Shown here: positions 24,829 to 32,988 of the stretch, in pieces
Numbering within the stretch: position 1 is the stretch's first letter
Layout: each line of letters opens with the position of its first letter
DNA from: JAQIBY01 sp051747965
GTDB taxonomy: Bacteria > Bacteroidota > Bacteroidia > Bacteroidales > ML635J-15
Length of the DNA: 33,012 bases
Direction of reading: 5' to 3'
NCBI GenBank assembly: GCA_051747965.1
Contig: JBNJGS010000025.1
Location: 1 to 33,012, forward strand
Program-made: the position numbers and the translations under genes
Notes under the pieces: generated by a model
The model's input: the letters and a program-made list of their open reading frames with translations, nothing else
Databases searched by the model: none
Told to the model about the DNA's origin: nothing

Positions 24829-26001
24829 TCAGCGTATATCTTTGAATGCTTTTTGGATTGCTTTTGTCAGTCCTTCATGAAGCTCTTCTGGGTCACCACT
24901 GCCGTCGAAGCACTGAATCTTGCCCTGTCGTTTGTAATATTCCAGTACCGGTTTCGTTTTCTTTTCCCATACTTCAAGCCGGTGAATAATGATATCTGTG
25001 TCCTGGTCGTAAACCCTGGCTTTTCCGGTTTTTGCCCTTTGTGTCAATCGCTTTATTGATGTAAGGGTTGGTGCATCAACGTTAAGGACCAGTGAGACTT
25101 CCGAATCATGACGTTTGAAAAGTCCGTCAAGAATATAAGCCTGCACCAAATTGCTTGGAAAACCTTTGATAATAAAGCCACGTGCGTCTTCATGATTGTT
25201 TTGTATTCTGCGTTCGATAAGCCGGATTGCGATATCATCCGGTACAATATCACCGCTGTCGAGATATTTTTGTGCACGCTGACCGATTTCAGTTTTCTGT
25301 TGGATTTCGTCGCGAATCAGTGCTCCGGTACTGATATATACAAGCTTGTGTTCTTTGGCAAGTTTCTTGGCCTGGGTTCCTTTGCCTGCACCCGGAGGGC
25401 CAAACAGAACAACGTTAAGCCAGGTTTGTGACAATGCCTTTTCAATGGCATCACACAATCTGTCAAAGACCTGGTCAACATCACCAATTCCGTCAATTTG
25501 TACGTATTTGTTCTGCTCCTTGTAAAATTCAATCACAGGAATGGTTTTTTCTTCATATTCACGGAAGCGATTCAAAATGATTTCCTTTTTATCATCTGAG
25601 CGGTTTTCTTCGCCTGCTCTCTTGAGCATGCGACGCATGAGCTCTTCTTTCGGTACCTCCAGGCTGAGCATGCAGGTAAGCTTGGTGTTCATTTTAAGTA
25701 ATAAGCCTTCCAGAATATAGGCCTGGGCATAAGTTCTTGGAAATCCATCAAAAAGAATGCCTTTTGCTTCGGGATGCATTTGTATCCGTTCTTCAATTAT
25801 CTGGACAATTATCTCATCAGAGACCAGTCCACCACGGTCAATGATGGATTCTGCCTGTTTCCCGAGCTCTGTCCCTTCTTTAATCTCTTTTCGTAAGATA
25901 TTCCCGGTTGAGATATAGGTCAGATTGTATTTTTCAGCAAGTTTTTTGGCCTGTGTGCCTTTGCCGGCTCCCGGAGGGCCAAAGAGTGCAATGTTTAACA
26001 T
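24829..26001 (-). CDS. adk: Tandem adenylate kinase fusion (two kinase domains)
   Basis: Interconverts AMP, ADP and ATP. At 390 residues it is twice the usual short form, because two complete domains are joined head to tail. Domain 1 (1-190) has GPPGAGKGTQ (8-17), ISTG, DGFPRT (85-90) and the lid NRSDD (133-137). Domain 2 (about 195-390) repeats GPPGAGKGTQ (201-210) and ISTG, but DGFPRT has become KGFPSN (279-284). This removes the AMP-phosphate-binding arginine (Ser283), while the lid arginine (Arg329) is kept. Neither lid has zinc cysteines. Domain 2 may be weakened or regulatory. The gene follows hpt by 9 bases. Confidence 0.92.
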   Translation of the reverse strand: MLNIALFGPPGAGKGTQAKKLAEKYNLTYISTGNILRKEIKEGTELGKQAESIIDRGGLVSDEIIVQIIEERIQMHPEAKGILFDGFPRTYAQAYILEGLLLKMNTKLTCMLSLEVPKEELMRRMLKRAGEENRSDDKKEIILNRFREYEEKTIPVIEFYKEQNKYVQIDGIGDVDQVFDRLCDAIEKALSQTWLNVVLFGPPGAGKGTQAKKLAKEHKLVYISTGALIRDEIQQKTEIGQRAQKYLDSGDIVPDDIAIRLIERRIQNNHEDARGFIIKGFPSNLVQAYILDGLFKRHDSEVSLVLNVDAPTLTSIKRLTQRAKTGKARVYDQDTDIIIHRLEVWEKKTKPVLEYYKRQGKIQCFDGSGDPEELHEGLTKAIQKAFKDIR

Positions 26002-26010
26002 ATCAGTGTT

Positions 26011-26547
26011 TTATTGGGTTATCTGATAAATGTGCCTGAGGTTTCTGCCATACCCATCATAATCCAACCCATAACCTACAATAAATTTATTGGGAATCTC
26101 AAAACCTGTATAATCTACCGGAATATCTTTTTGATAAGCATCCGGTTTCAATAACAATGTGGCAATCCGTATTTCAGAAGGCTCATATGCCTTCAGTTGC
26201 TTTATGATATGCTCAATGGTAATGCCTGTATCAATGATGTCTTCAAGAATAACCACCGGCTTGTTTTTTATGTCTTCGTTCAATCCAATCAGTTGCCTTA
26301 CTTTTCCTGTAGATCGCGTTCCTTCGTAAGATGCAATTTTTAAAAAGGAAATCTTACAATCTACATCCAGATTTTTGAATAAATCAGAGGCAAACATAAA
26401 ACAGCCGTTCAGTATGCCTAAAAAAACGGGTGTCTGGGATTCAAAATCGGCATTCATCTGATTGGCCATCTCCGCAATCCGTTCCTTTATCCGGTAATCC
26501 TCAAGGTAAATCTTGAAATTTTTATCCAGTATTTTGATGGTATCCAT
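26011..26547 (-). CDS. hpt: Hypoxanthine phosphoribosyltransferase
   Basis: Purine salvage: converts hypoxanthine or guanine plus PRPP to IMP or GMP. The 178 residues contain the PRPP loop VVILEDIIDTGITIEHIIKQL and the conserved FLGILNGCFMFASDL. The closing FIVGYGLDYDGYGRNLRHI carries the base-contact and metal residues. It is the first gene of the hpt-adk-obg-PAP2 unit; adjacent hpt and adk fit a purine-nucleotide role. Confidence 0.95.
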   Translation of the reverse strand: MDTIKILDKNFKIYLEDYRIKERIAEMANQMNADFESQTPVFLGILNGCFMFASDLFKNLDVDCKISFLKIASYEGTRSTGKVRQLIGLNEDIKNKPVVILEDIIDTGITIEHIIKQLKAYEPSEIRIATLLLKPDAYQKDIPVDYTGFEIPNKFIVGYGLDYDGYGRNLRHIYQITQ

Positions 26548-26566
26548 TTGCTGCGTATTTTTCCGA

Positions 26567-26574
26567 CGAAGATA
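26567..26574 (-). promoter_or_regulatory. Possible -7 element for the hpt-adk-obg operon
   Basis: TATCTTCG on the minus strand, 20 bases upstream of hpt, differs by one base from TAnnTTTG and repeats the box at 31916-31923. No clear -33 TTG is present. Confidence 0.35.
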
Positions 26575-26744
26575 ATCATTCTGCGCTTATTTTAAAATTC
26601 CCGCACTGTTTGCTTGTGGAAAATTGGCATTATCTGCATCAAACAGACCTCCTGCACTATGATTTAATGACTTGATATTTAACTTATATGCATAATTTCA
26701 TGTTTTTTCATTGTCGATAATGATAAAAGATTGCGTTAAAGTTT

Positions 26745-26752
26745 TATTTTTG
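26745..26752 (+). promoter_or_regulatory. Possible -7 element for purE
   Basis: TATTTTTG, 51 bases before the purE start, matches TAnnTTTG. No TTG lies at the usual 19-21 base distance, so this is tentative. The rest of the 256-base gap (26548-26803) shows no gene. Confidence 0.4.
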
Positions 26753-26803
26753 TCAATGACAGTAATAATATACATGGTGTTAACCAATAAATTTATTTAA
26801 AAT

Positions 26804-27310
26804 ATGAAACCTGTTGTTAGTATTATCATGGGAAGCACATCGGATTGGCCGGTGATGGAAAAGGCTGCAAATTTTCTCAATGAGATGCAGATTCCTTTTG
26901 AAATCAATGCTTTATCAGCTCATCGTACTCCGGATGAGGTTGAGAAATTTGCACGCAATGCAGAAGAACGTGGCATAGAAGTTATCATTGCAGGTGCCGG
27001 TATGGCTGCCCATCTGCCCGGTGTGATAGCCGCCATGACCAGTCTCCCTGTGATAGGTGTCCCCATTAAAGGCAGCTTTGACGGACTGGATGCATTATTG
27101 GCCATTGTTCAGATGCCACCGGGGATTCCTGTGGCTACAGTGGCGGTCAATGGTGCTCAGAATGCCGGAATCCTTGCTCTGCAAATTATTGCCTCCGGTA
27201 ACTCAGGCATGAAGAACAAGGTGAAGCGTTTCAAAGAAGGACTGAAAGATAAAATTGTAAAAGCCAATCAAAGTCTGGATGATAAAAATTTTGAATACCG
27301 TGTGAAATGA
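26804..27310 (+). CDS. purE: 5-(carboxyamino)imidazole ribonucleotide mutase
   Basis: Purine biosynthesis: rearranges N5-CAIR, the product of PurK, to CAIR. The 168 residues have the class I PurE motifs IIMGSTSDWPVMEKA, INALSAHRTPDEV (with the active-site His), AGAGMAAHLPGVIAAM and PVIGVPIKG. No purK is adjacent. Its stop overlaps the next start (ATGA), joining it to two outer-membrane genes, a combination whose reason is not apparent. Confidence 0.96.
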   Translation: MKPVVSIIMGSTSDWPVMEKAANFLNEMQIPFEINALSAHRTPDEVEKFARNAEERGIEVIIAGAGMAAHLPGVIAAMTSLPVIGVPIKGSFDGLDALLAIVQMPPGIPVATVAVNGAQNAGILALQIIASGNSGMKNKVKRFKEGLKDKIVKANQSLDDKNFEYRVK

Positions 27311-28122
27311 TGAGAAAATTCAGCATATCGGTTCTGTTGCTGTTTGTCGCCTTCCTGTCATTTGCAGAACAGGACAAATGGCAGGCAGGCAGCAGGTCCT
27401 CCGGAATGGGCGATGCCAGCTTGATGAATCAGGATGTCTGGGCAGGTTTTAATAACCCGGGAGCACTTACAGGTGTCAGTGATATGAGCCTGGGGCTTAA
27501 CTGGGAAAATCAATTTATGGTCAATGAATTGTCCCGGGCTTCTCTGGCTTTTGTTAAACCATTTTCCAATAGTGCAGTGGGGGTTAGTTTCAGCCGCTTC
27601 GGTTATTCACTATACAGTGAGAACCGTCTGAGTGTGGCATACTCAATGCAACTGGCAGAATGGCTTTCCATGGGTGTGCAGCTAAATTATTTCAATACCA
27701 TGCAAGCTGAGGCATACGGAAACACCAACCTGCTGACTTTTGATATTGGCTTGCTTGCAACACCAGGAGAAGATTTTATGTTTGGCGCTCATGTTTTTAA
27801 CCCGGCAAATATCGCTTTTAGCGGAGAACAAAACAGAGAACTTCCGGTGGCCATGCGCCTGGGTGTGGGATACTGGTTTTCAGAGGATATGCTGGCCAGT
27901 GTAGAAGCTGAAACCGATATGGCTGACTATACCATGGTAAAAGTTGGCTTTGAACACCGTCTTCTTGACAATTTTTTCCTCAGAACCGGTATCAATGCCA
28001 AACCCCTGAAGGCCAGTTTTGGTGTTGGGTGGAAATGGAAAAACCTAAGTATCGACCTGGCTTATTCATACCACAATATTCTTGGTAGTTCACCTCATCT
28101 GGGAGTCAGTTATGCATTGTAA
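27307..28122 (+). CDS. PorV/PorQ-like outer-membrane beta-barrel protein
   Basis: A 271-residue exported protein: signal peptide MMRKFSISVLLLFVAFLSFA, then SRSSGMGDASLMNQDVWAGF, the opening found in PorV/PorQ and UPF0164-type barrels, where a glycine-rich motif is followed by NPGAL. The remainder alternates hydrophobic and polar strands (YMQLA.., LNYFNTM, FGAHVFNP, VGYWFSEDM) and ends SPHLGVSYAL, a C-terminal barrel strand. It is shorter than PorQ (about 330). The role could be T9SS-related or a general transporter; the sequence does not say. Overlaps purE (4 bases) and the next gene (11 bases). Confidence 0.75.
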   Translation: MMRKFSISVLLLFVAFLSFAEQDKWQAGSRSSGMGDASLMNQDVWAGFNNPGALTGVSDMSLGLNWENQFMVNELSRASLAFVKPFSNSAVGVSFSRFGYSLYSENRLSVAYSMQLAEWLSMGVQLNYFNTMQAEAYGNTNLLTFDIGLLATPGEDFMFGAHVFNPANIAFSGEQNRELPVAMRLGVGYWFSEDMLASVEAETDMADYTMVKVGFEHRLLDNFFLRTGINAKPLKASFGVGWKWKNLSIDLAYSYHNILGSSPHLGVSYAL

Positions 28123-30223
28123 AAAGATTCTGCCAAATATAGCCCTGATATTTATTTTGGTGAGTGCATCGGTGTCAAATCTGTATGCCCAGGCCGACCC
28201 GGATATCAGTTCAGAAACAGATTTGAGCAGCATCATTGAATTGCTTGCTGAACGTGCCGATGCCGACCTCGATTATTCATCTTTTGTCGAGAGAATGGTG
28301 GAGCTGGCCGACGATCCTGTCAGTATTAATCAGGCCGGTGAAGATGATTTGCGGGAATTGATTTTTCTTACGGATTTTCAGATTTTTAGCCTGCTGGAAT
28401 ACAGAAAAAAAGCAGGTAGTATCCAAACTCCTTACGAGTTACAATATTTGTATGGATTCGATGCAGACCTGGTTTCCCTCATGATGCCATTTATTACTTT
28501 TGAGGACAAAGCCCCGGGTGATGAGTTTTCGCTGTGGGATGCCTTTCAGTATGGCAGGCATGATGTGTTCCTGCGATACGAACGTGTTCTGGAAGAACAA
28601 AAGGGATATATTACTGTACCTGACAGCGTACTGGAGGAAAATCCTGATAAATCACGGTACCTCGGATCACCGGATAAACTGTATCTTAAATACAAATTTC
28701 ATTACAAAAACAAACTCAGCATCGGCCTGACTGCAGAAAAAGATGCAGGGGAAGAATTCTTTCAGGGAAGCAATCCTTATGGCTTTGATTATTACGCTGC
28801 GCATATTCAGTTGCAGGATATCGGCATTATCAAAACCCTGAACCTCGGCGATTATTCCGTTCAGTTCGGACAGGGACTGGTGGCCTGGTCTTCAATGAGT
28901 TTTGGCAAAACACCATATGTAATGAATGTTATCAGGAAAGGCCGGGGAATTTACCGGTACTCCAGTGCCAATGAAAACCAGTTTATGCGCGGGGGTGGTG
29001 GTACTGTTCAACTGGGAGATTTCGATATATCTGCCTTCTACTCCAATAAGATGATAGATGCCAATATTGATGCCACAGACAGCATTGGAAATGATATACA
29101 ATCAGTGACATCCTTTCAGAATGTCGGATACCACCGGACACCCGGTGAAATTGAAGATGAAAGAGCCATCAACGAGCAAATTGCCGGTGGTAATGTCAAT
29201 TTCAACAGAAATAATCTCCGACTTGGAATGACTTACGCATGGTATAATTATGGTGCCGATTTAATGCCCGGGAATCAACTATATGATATTTTTGATTTTG
29301 CCGGAAACAGCTTCATGAACCTTGGCATGGATTTTCGCTACCAATACAGAAGCTTTTCCCTATTTGGCGAAGCAGCTACCAATGATGTATATGAACCCGC
29401 CATTGTCAGCGGATTTGTGCTGAATGCTGCACCGCAGATCTCATTTTCTGGTGTTTACAGAAATATTTCTCCGGGATATTATGCAGGTTATGCTTCGTCT
29501 TTTGGCGAAAGCTCCAGTCTGGGTAATGAACAGGGGTTTTATCTTGGAGCTGAGGTTTTGCCATTTAAAGGATGGGAACTCCGGGGATATATTGATATTT
29601 TCCGTTTTCCATGGATGCGATTTCAGACAAGTTCTCCCTCAGGCGGATACGACTGGCTCGTGCAGGCGGATTATTCACTCAACAGAAAAATTTCCATGTA
29701 CTGGCGCATCAAAGGGCAGGAAAAAGATGAAAGCTATTTTACAGATGATTCCTATATGGCCTTGATGAAACCTGAAAATCAACTGAAAGCCCGCTATAAC
29801 CTTGTGATGGAACCATCCCGGGACATCCGGCTGAAAACACAGGTTGAATATGCAGGATATAAAGCCAATGATGAAGAAGAAAGGGAAGATGGCTGGCTTT
29901 TGTCACAGGATATTATCTGGCAATTGCAAAATGCTCCCTTGCGCTTTGTTACACGCTTTGCACTCTTTCGTACAGACTCATACAATACACGCATATATTC
30001 TTATGAATATGATGTTCTGTATGCATTTTCAATCCCTGCATATTATTATCACGGTAAACGGTTTTACCTTTTGGCAAAATACTCACCCTCCGACAATATT
30101 GACTTTTGGTTCAGAATTGGCCGCACCTATTACGACAATCGGGAAACTGTCAGCAGTGGCCTCTCGGAAATTGATGCCCCGCACAAAACCGACGTGAAAG
30201 TTCAGTTGAGATACAAATTCTGA
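28112..30223 (+). CDS. Helix-hairpin-helix protein with large outer-membrane-type barrel
   Basis: A 703-residue exported protein. The start at 28112 gives a clear signal peptide (MHCKKILPNIALIFILVSAS, ending near AQA). Residues about 69-130 form a ComEA-like pair of helix-hairpin-helix motifs (VSINQAGEDDLRELIFLTDF; LLEYRKKAGSIQTPYEL). HHH motifs of this type bind DNA in competence proteins. The long remainder is rich in aromatic beta-strands (FSLFGEAATND, GYYAGYASSFGES) and ends LKVQLRYKF-like, as barrels do. This family occurs in Bacteroidota without a settled function; DNA uptake or contact is inference from the HHH part. Confidence 0.75.
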   Translation: MHCKKILPNIALIFILVSASVSNLYAQADPDISSETDLSSIIELLAERADADLDYSSFVERMVELADDPVSINQAGEDDLRELIFLTDFQIFSLLEYRKKAGSIQTPYELQYLYGFDADLVSLMMPFITFEDKAPGDEFSLWDAFQYGRHDVFLRYERVLEEQKGYITVPDSVLEENPDKSRYLGSPDKLYLKYKFHYKNKLSIGLTAEKDAGEEFFQGSNPYGFDYYAAHIQLQDIGIIKTLNLGDYSVQFGQGLVAWSSMSFGKTPYVMNVIRKGRGIYRYSSANENQFMRGGGGTVQLGDFDISAFYSNKMIDANIDATDSIGNDIQSVTSFQNVGYHRTPGEIEDERAINEQIAGGNVNFNRNNLRLGMTYAWYNYGADLMPGNQLYDIFDFAGNSFMNLGMDFRYQYRSFSLFGEAATNDVYEPAIVSGFVLNAAPQISFSGVYRNISPGYYAGYASSFGESSSLGNEQGFYLGAEVLPFKGWELRGYIDIFRFPWMRFQTSSPSGGYDWLVQADYSLNRKISMYWRIKGQEKDESYFTDDSYMALMKPENQLKARYNLVMEPSRDIRLKTQVEYAGYKANDEEEREDGWLLSQDIIWQLQNAPLRFVTRFALFRTDSYNTRIYSYEYDVLYAFSIPAYYYHGKRFYLLAKYSPSDNIDFWFRIGRTYYDNRETVSSGLSEIDAPHKTDVKVQLRYKF

Positions 30224-30272
30224 TTGGTCAGCGGTGGCCGATCACAGAAATGCCGCCGGTATGTATTATTTA

Positions 30273-31892
30273 TCAGTCCAAAAGTTCCCAGTCGGCAAAA
30301 TATTCCACCACTACATGGGTTTTGGGTTCAGTTGTGTGAAATTCATTTGAATTGTATGTCCATTCCATGCTTTCAGAATTTCCTCCACCCTGGGTTGTGA
30401 TGAAAAAGCGGTTTGCCAGATGGCCGAAATAGTCTGCCTGGGCACGTGGTGAATCCTGATCTCCGCCACTGGGATCCACCGGAACCCAGCCGTAATTGGG
30501 CAGGTAAATCTCAGCCCAGCGGTGAAAAACATCATCCATGCTGGCATCATCGCCACGGACAACCACAGACCCAACATATCGCGCCGGTAATCCTACAGCC
30601 CTGCACATGGCAATGTAGACAAAGCTGTACTCCGAACAAGAGCCGTTGCCGCGTTCAAGCACTGCAGGTGCAGTATTCCATCCGCCTGACATTTCATAAT
30701 ACATGTTTTCCATTACATAATCATATATCTGCCGCGCCATCCGGTATGGATTTTTTTCATCACCAACAGCTTCCTTCACAGCTTTCTCTATGACAGGATG
30801 ATTGATTTTATATTTTTCATTGTCTCTCAGATAAAGAGATGTGATATTCTCAGGAATTTCATCCAGGCTGCCTACCTTGTCGGGAAAGATAAAATACCGG
30901 ACATCCCAAAGCTTTACCTTATTTGTGATGACTATTTCCCGTGTTTCACCGGCCTGAATGTTGGTGAAATTAAAGTGAGCTGTTTTTTGATTCCACTGAT
31001 CTTCAGGGAAATCTGCTGGCTTAACTGAGTAATCAGGCTCAGACAGCAGTTCCTGATTATCACGATCACTGCCAAGAGCAAAATGAACATCCAGAGTCAG
31101 CAGTTTACCGGGTCCGAAATTGGTGCTTTGGTGGGTGTATCTGACCATGTATTCTTTTGGATCCTTTTTGCGCATGTTTTCATCATCTTTGCGGATGATT
31201 TTGTAAATACTCTTGTCCTGCCAGTCTACATTCCACAAAAACTCACCGTCCCAGGCCAGACCACGTGAATAGTCTCCAGGTGCATCGGTAATCAGCAGAA
31301 CTTCTCCTGTTTCAGGACTCATCATGTAAATTTCATCATTGCCCCGGTCACTGACCCAAAGGTAGGTGCCGTCAAATGTTAATCCCATGCTATTCCCGGC
31401 CGGTGCTTTGAAAGATTTTATGGTGGTTCCGTCTTCCGGACTGAATTGAATAATTTGATTGCCGGCATCATCTGCTACCCATAGATATGTACCGTCCCAT
31501 GTAAGACCGGTTGGCTTTTTGCAGGGCAGATTGATCTGATGTAAAATATTCCCTGTAGCATCATCCAGTTTGTAGGCAATCCCATTGTAATTCTCAGCCA
31601 GTGGAATGCCACCTTTGATATCAATGCACCAGAGGTTTTCACCGTCATGGGTTATCCCCATAGGCCAATATGCAGGCGATGATATGCTTCCTGTATGCTC
31701 GCCGGTTTCCGGGTCAATCTGTATGATTTTATCCAGTTTGCGATCTGCCATCCATAAAGATGCTCCATCGTAACACAAGCCGGTTGGAAAATCTGTGCCG
31801 GTAGCAAACTTATTGATGATTTCTCCCGTATAAGAAAAAACCGGCATAAGAAAAATAATAAGAAATAAACTTGTCGTAAATGTGCGTTTCAT
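30273..31892 (-). CDS. Secreted beta-propeller plus transglutaminase-like protein
   Basis: A 539-residue exported protein: signal peptide MKRTFTTSLFLIIFLMPVFS, then about five repeats of the form GL.WDG.YLWVAD (near residues 41, 82, 132, 173 and 214), which build a beta-propeller. A linker domain follows (about 250-360), then a transglutaminase-like core with Cys419 in GNGSCSEYSFVYIAMCRA, His457 in VFHRWAEIY and Asp473 in WVPVDPSGGD. The last is the usual Cys-His-Asp triad. The fold acts as a peptidase or cross-linking enzyme in other bacteria; the substrate here is unknown. There is no T9SS tail. Confidence 0.87.
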   Translation of the reverse strand: MKRTFTTSLFLIIFLMPVFSYTGEIINKFATGTDFPTGLCYDGASLWMADRKLDKIIQIDPETGEHTGSISSPAYWPMGITHDGENLWCIDIKGGIPLAENYNGIAYKLDDATGNILHQINLPCKKPTGLTWDGTYLWVADDAGNQIIQFSPEDGTTIKSFKAPAGNSMGLTFDGTYLWVSDRGNDEIYMMSPETGEVLLITDAPGDYSRGLAWDGEFLWNVDWQDKSIYKIIRKDDENMRKKDPKEYMVRYTHQSTNFGPGKLLTLDVHFALGSDRDNQELLSEPDYSVKPADFPEDQWNQKTAHFNFTNIQAGETREIVITNKVKLWDVRYFIFPDKVGSLDEIPENITSLYLRDNEKYKINHPVIEKAVKEAVGDEKNPYRMARQIYDYVMENMYYEMSGGWNTAPAVLERGNGSCSEYSFVYIAMCRAVGLPARYVGSVVVRGDDASMDDVFHRWAEIYLPNYGWVPVDPSGGDQDSPRAQADYFGHLANRFFITTQGGGNSESMEWTYNSNEFHTTEPKTHVVVEYFADWELLD

Positions 31893-31915
31893 ACTTTTTC
31901 AGATTAGTTTTTGTA

Positions 31916-31946
31916 CGAAGATAGTTGTTTATTTCTTGTTGACAAA
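31916..31946 (-). promoter_or_regulatory. Promoter of the beta-propeller/transglutaminase gene
   Basis: On the minus strand TTTG and TATCTTCG are 19 bases apart. The -7 box differs from TAnnTTTG by one base and ends 23 bases before the start codon. Confidence 0.62.
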
Positions 31947-31984
31947 TAGTTAATAATCTGTTTGTAAGCTTTTTGAAGATATCA

Positions 31985-32016
31985 TTGGATAGTTTGAAGT
32001 AAAATGATTAAATTTG
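31985..32016 (+). promoter_or_regulatory. Promoter of the coiled-coil membrane protein gene
   Basis: TTG at 31985-31987 and TAAATTTG at 32009-32016 are 21 bases apart and match TTG-N19-21-TAnnTTTG. The box ends 27 bases before the start codon. Confidence 0.7.
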
Positions 32017-32043
32017 ATCATAACATAACCAATAAAACCTGAC

Positions 32044-32925
32044 ATGATGAAAAAAACACTACTTATTTCATTTGGAATTCTGTTTCTATTTCAATTTGGC
32101 TACTGCCAGGAAGACTTTAATGAACCGCCTAGCCGCAGCGAATTTGAACAATTAAAATCCAAAATACAGGTATATGAACGCAAACAGAATCAGGTTCTTG
32201 GCCGTATGGATGCAGTGAGTCAGGATGTTGATACTGCTCTGGCACGGCTTGACTCTGTTATGAATGAAAGAATGGTAATGATGGACAGCATGGTGCAAAG
32301 TATCAGGATGGAAAATGAAGGCATAGATTCAGAGATGGCCGGGATGTTTCTGACGGCAGATGATCTGGAGCCGCTGGAAGAAAAAATTGATCTGACCTCC
32401 TCAAAAAATCAGGAAATGGATAATCTGGAAAAAATGCTATTCGGCCTGGCAGGACTGGTTTTTATTTTGCTGGTGTTGATTGTTATACAATGGACAAGTC
32501 GTGCAAAACGGATGAAAAAGCTTAAAGCAGAGCTTATTGAGAAAAATGAGCATGATTTGAAAGCACTGAAAGAGGATATTGAGGCAAATATTATCAATAA
32601 GGAATCGACCACAAATCAGCGCATTGATGCGACGAAAAAAGATTTGCTGGATAAAATTAAGCAGAACAAAACAAGTGCAGATGTTGCTCATAAGGAAATA
32701 AAAGACAGCCTGAAGCAGGAAATTGCATCCGTAAATAAAGAAATTGAAAATGCACATGATGCCGCAGTAAAACGAGAAGATGAGAAAATTAAGACCATGA
32801 GCAACCGCATGAATAAAGCCATTGAAGAACAATACAAAGAAATGGGTGGAGAAATCAAGGATGTTGGGGATAGACTGACAGCTATGAATAAGGAGCTTGA
32901 AAAACTTAAGCCCAAAAAGGAATAG
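32044..32925 (+). CDS. Exported or membrane-anchored coiled-coil protein, unknown function
   Basis: The 293 residues have a signal peptide (about 1-21, MMKKTLLISFGILFLFQFGY), a first coiled-coil region (about 30-130, EFEQLKSKIQVYERKQNQV), one membrane helix (about 131-150, MLFGLAGLVFILLVLIVIQW) and a long lysine/glutamate-rich coiled coil (about 150-293). I do not recognise a named family. If the signal peptide is cleaved, the first coil is periplasmic and the long one cytoplasmic. The next downstream ATG (32047) is an equally possible start. Confidence 0.8.
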   Translation: MMKKTLLISFGILFLFQFGYCQEDFNEPPSRSEFEQLKSKIQVYERKQNQVLGRMDAVSQDVDTALARLDSVMNERMVMMDSMVQSIRMENEGIDSEMAGMFLTADDLEPLEEKIDLTSSKNQEMDNLEKMLFGLAGLVFILLVLIVIQWTSRAKRMKKLKAELIEKNEHDLKALKEDIEANIINKESTTNQRIDATKKDLLDKIKQNKTSADVAHKEIKDSLKQEIASVNKEIENAHDAAVKREDEKIKTMSNRMNKAIEEQYKEMGGEIKDVGDRLTAMNKELEKLKPKKE

Positions 32926-32931
32926 CTGACG

Positions 32932-32965
32932 GCCGGATGCCTTGCATGGTTTCCGGCTTTTTTTT
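32932..32965 (+). terminator. Intrinsic terminator after the coiled-coil gene
   Basis: GCCGGA and TCCGGC pair (6 bases) around a 14-base loop, followed by eight T. It begins 7 bases after the stop. Confidence 0.82.
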
Positions 32966-32972
32966 ACTTTTG
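32942..32972 (+). promoter_or_regulatory. Promoter of the gene entering at the right edge
   Basis: TTG at 32942-32944 and TACTTTTG at 32965-32972 are 20 bases apart and match the Bacteroidota consensus. It lies inside the terminator: the -33 box is in the loop and the -7 box directly follows the T tract. Confidence 0.55.
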
Positions 32973-32988
32973 GGCAAAGACTGCCTTT

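Noticed and set aside
30221..30244. Hairpin TGATTGGTCA / TGGCCGATCA between convergent genes
   Set aside because: Two G-T pairs and no T tract on either strand, so I do not call it a terminator.
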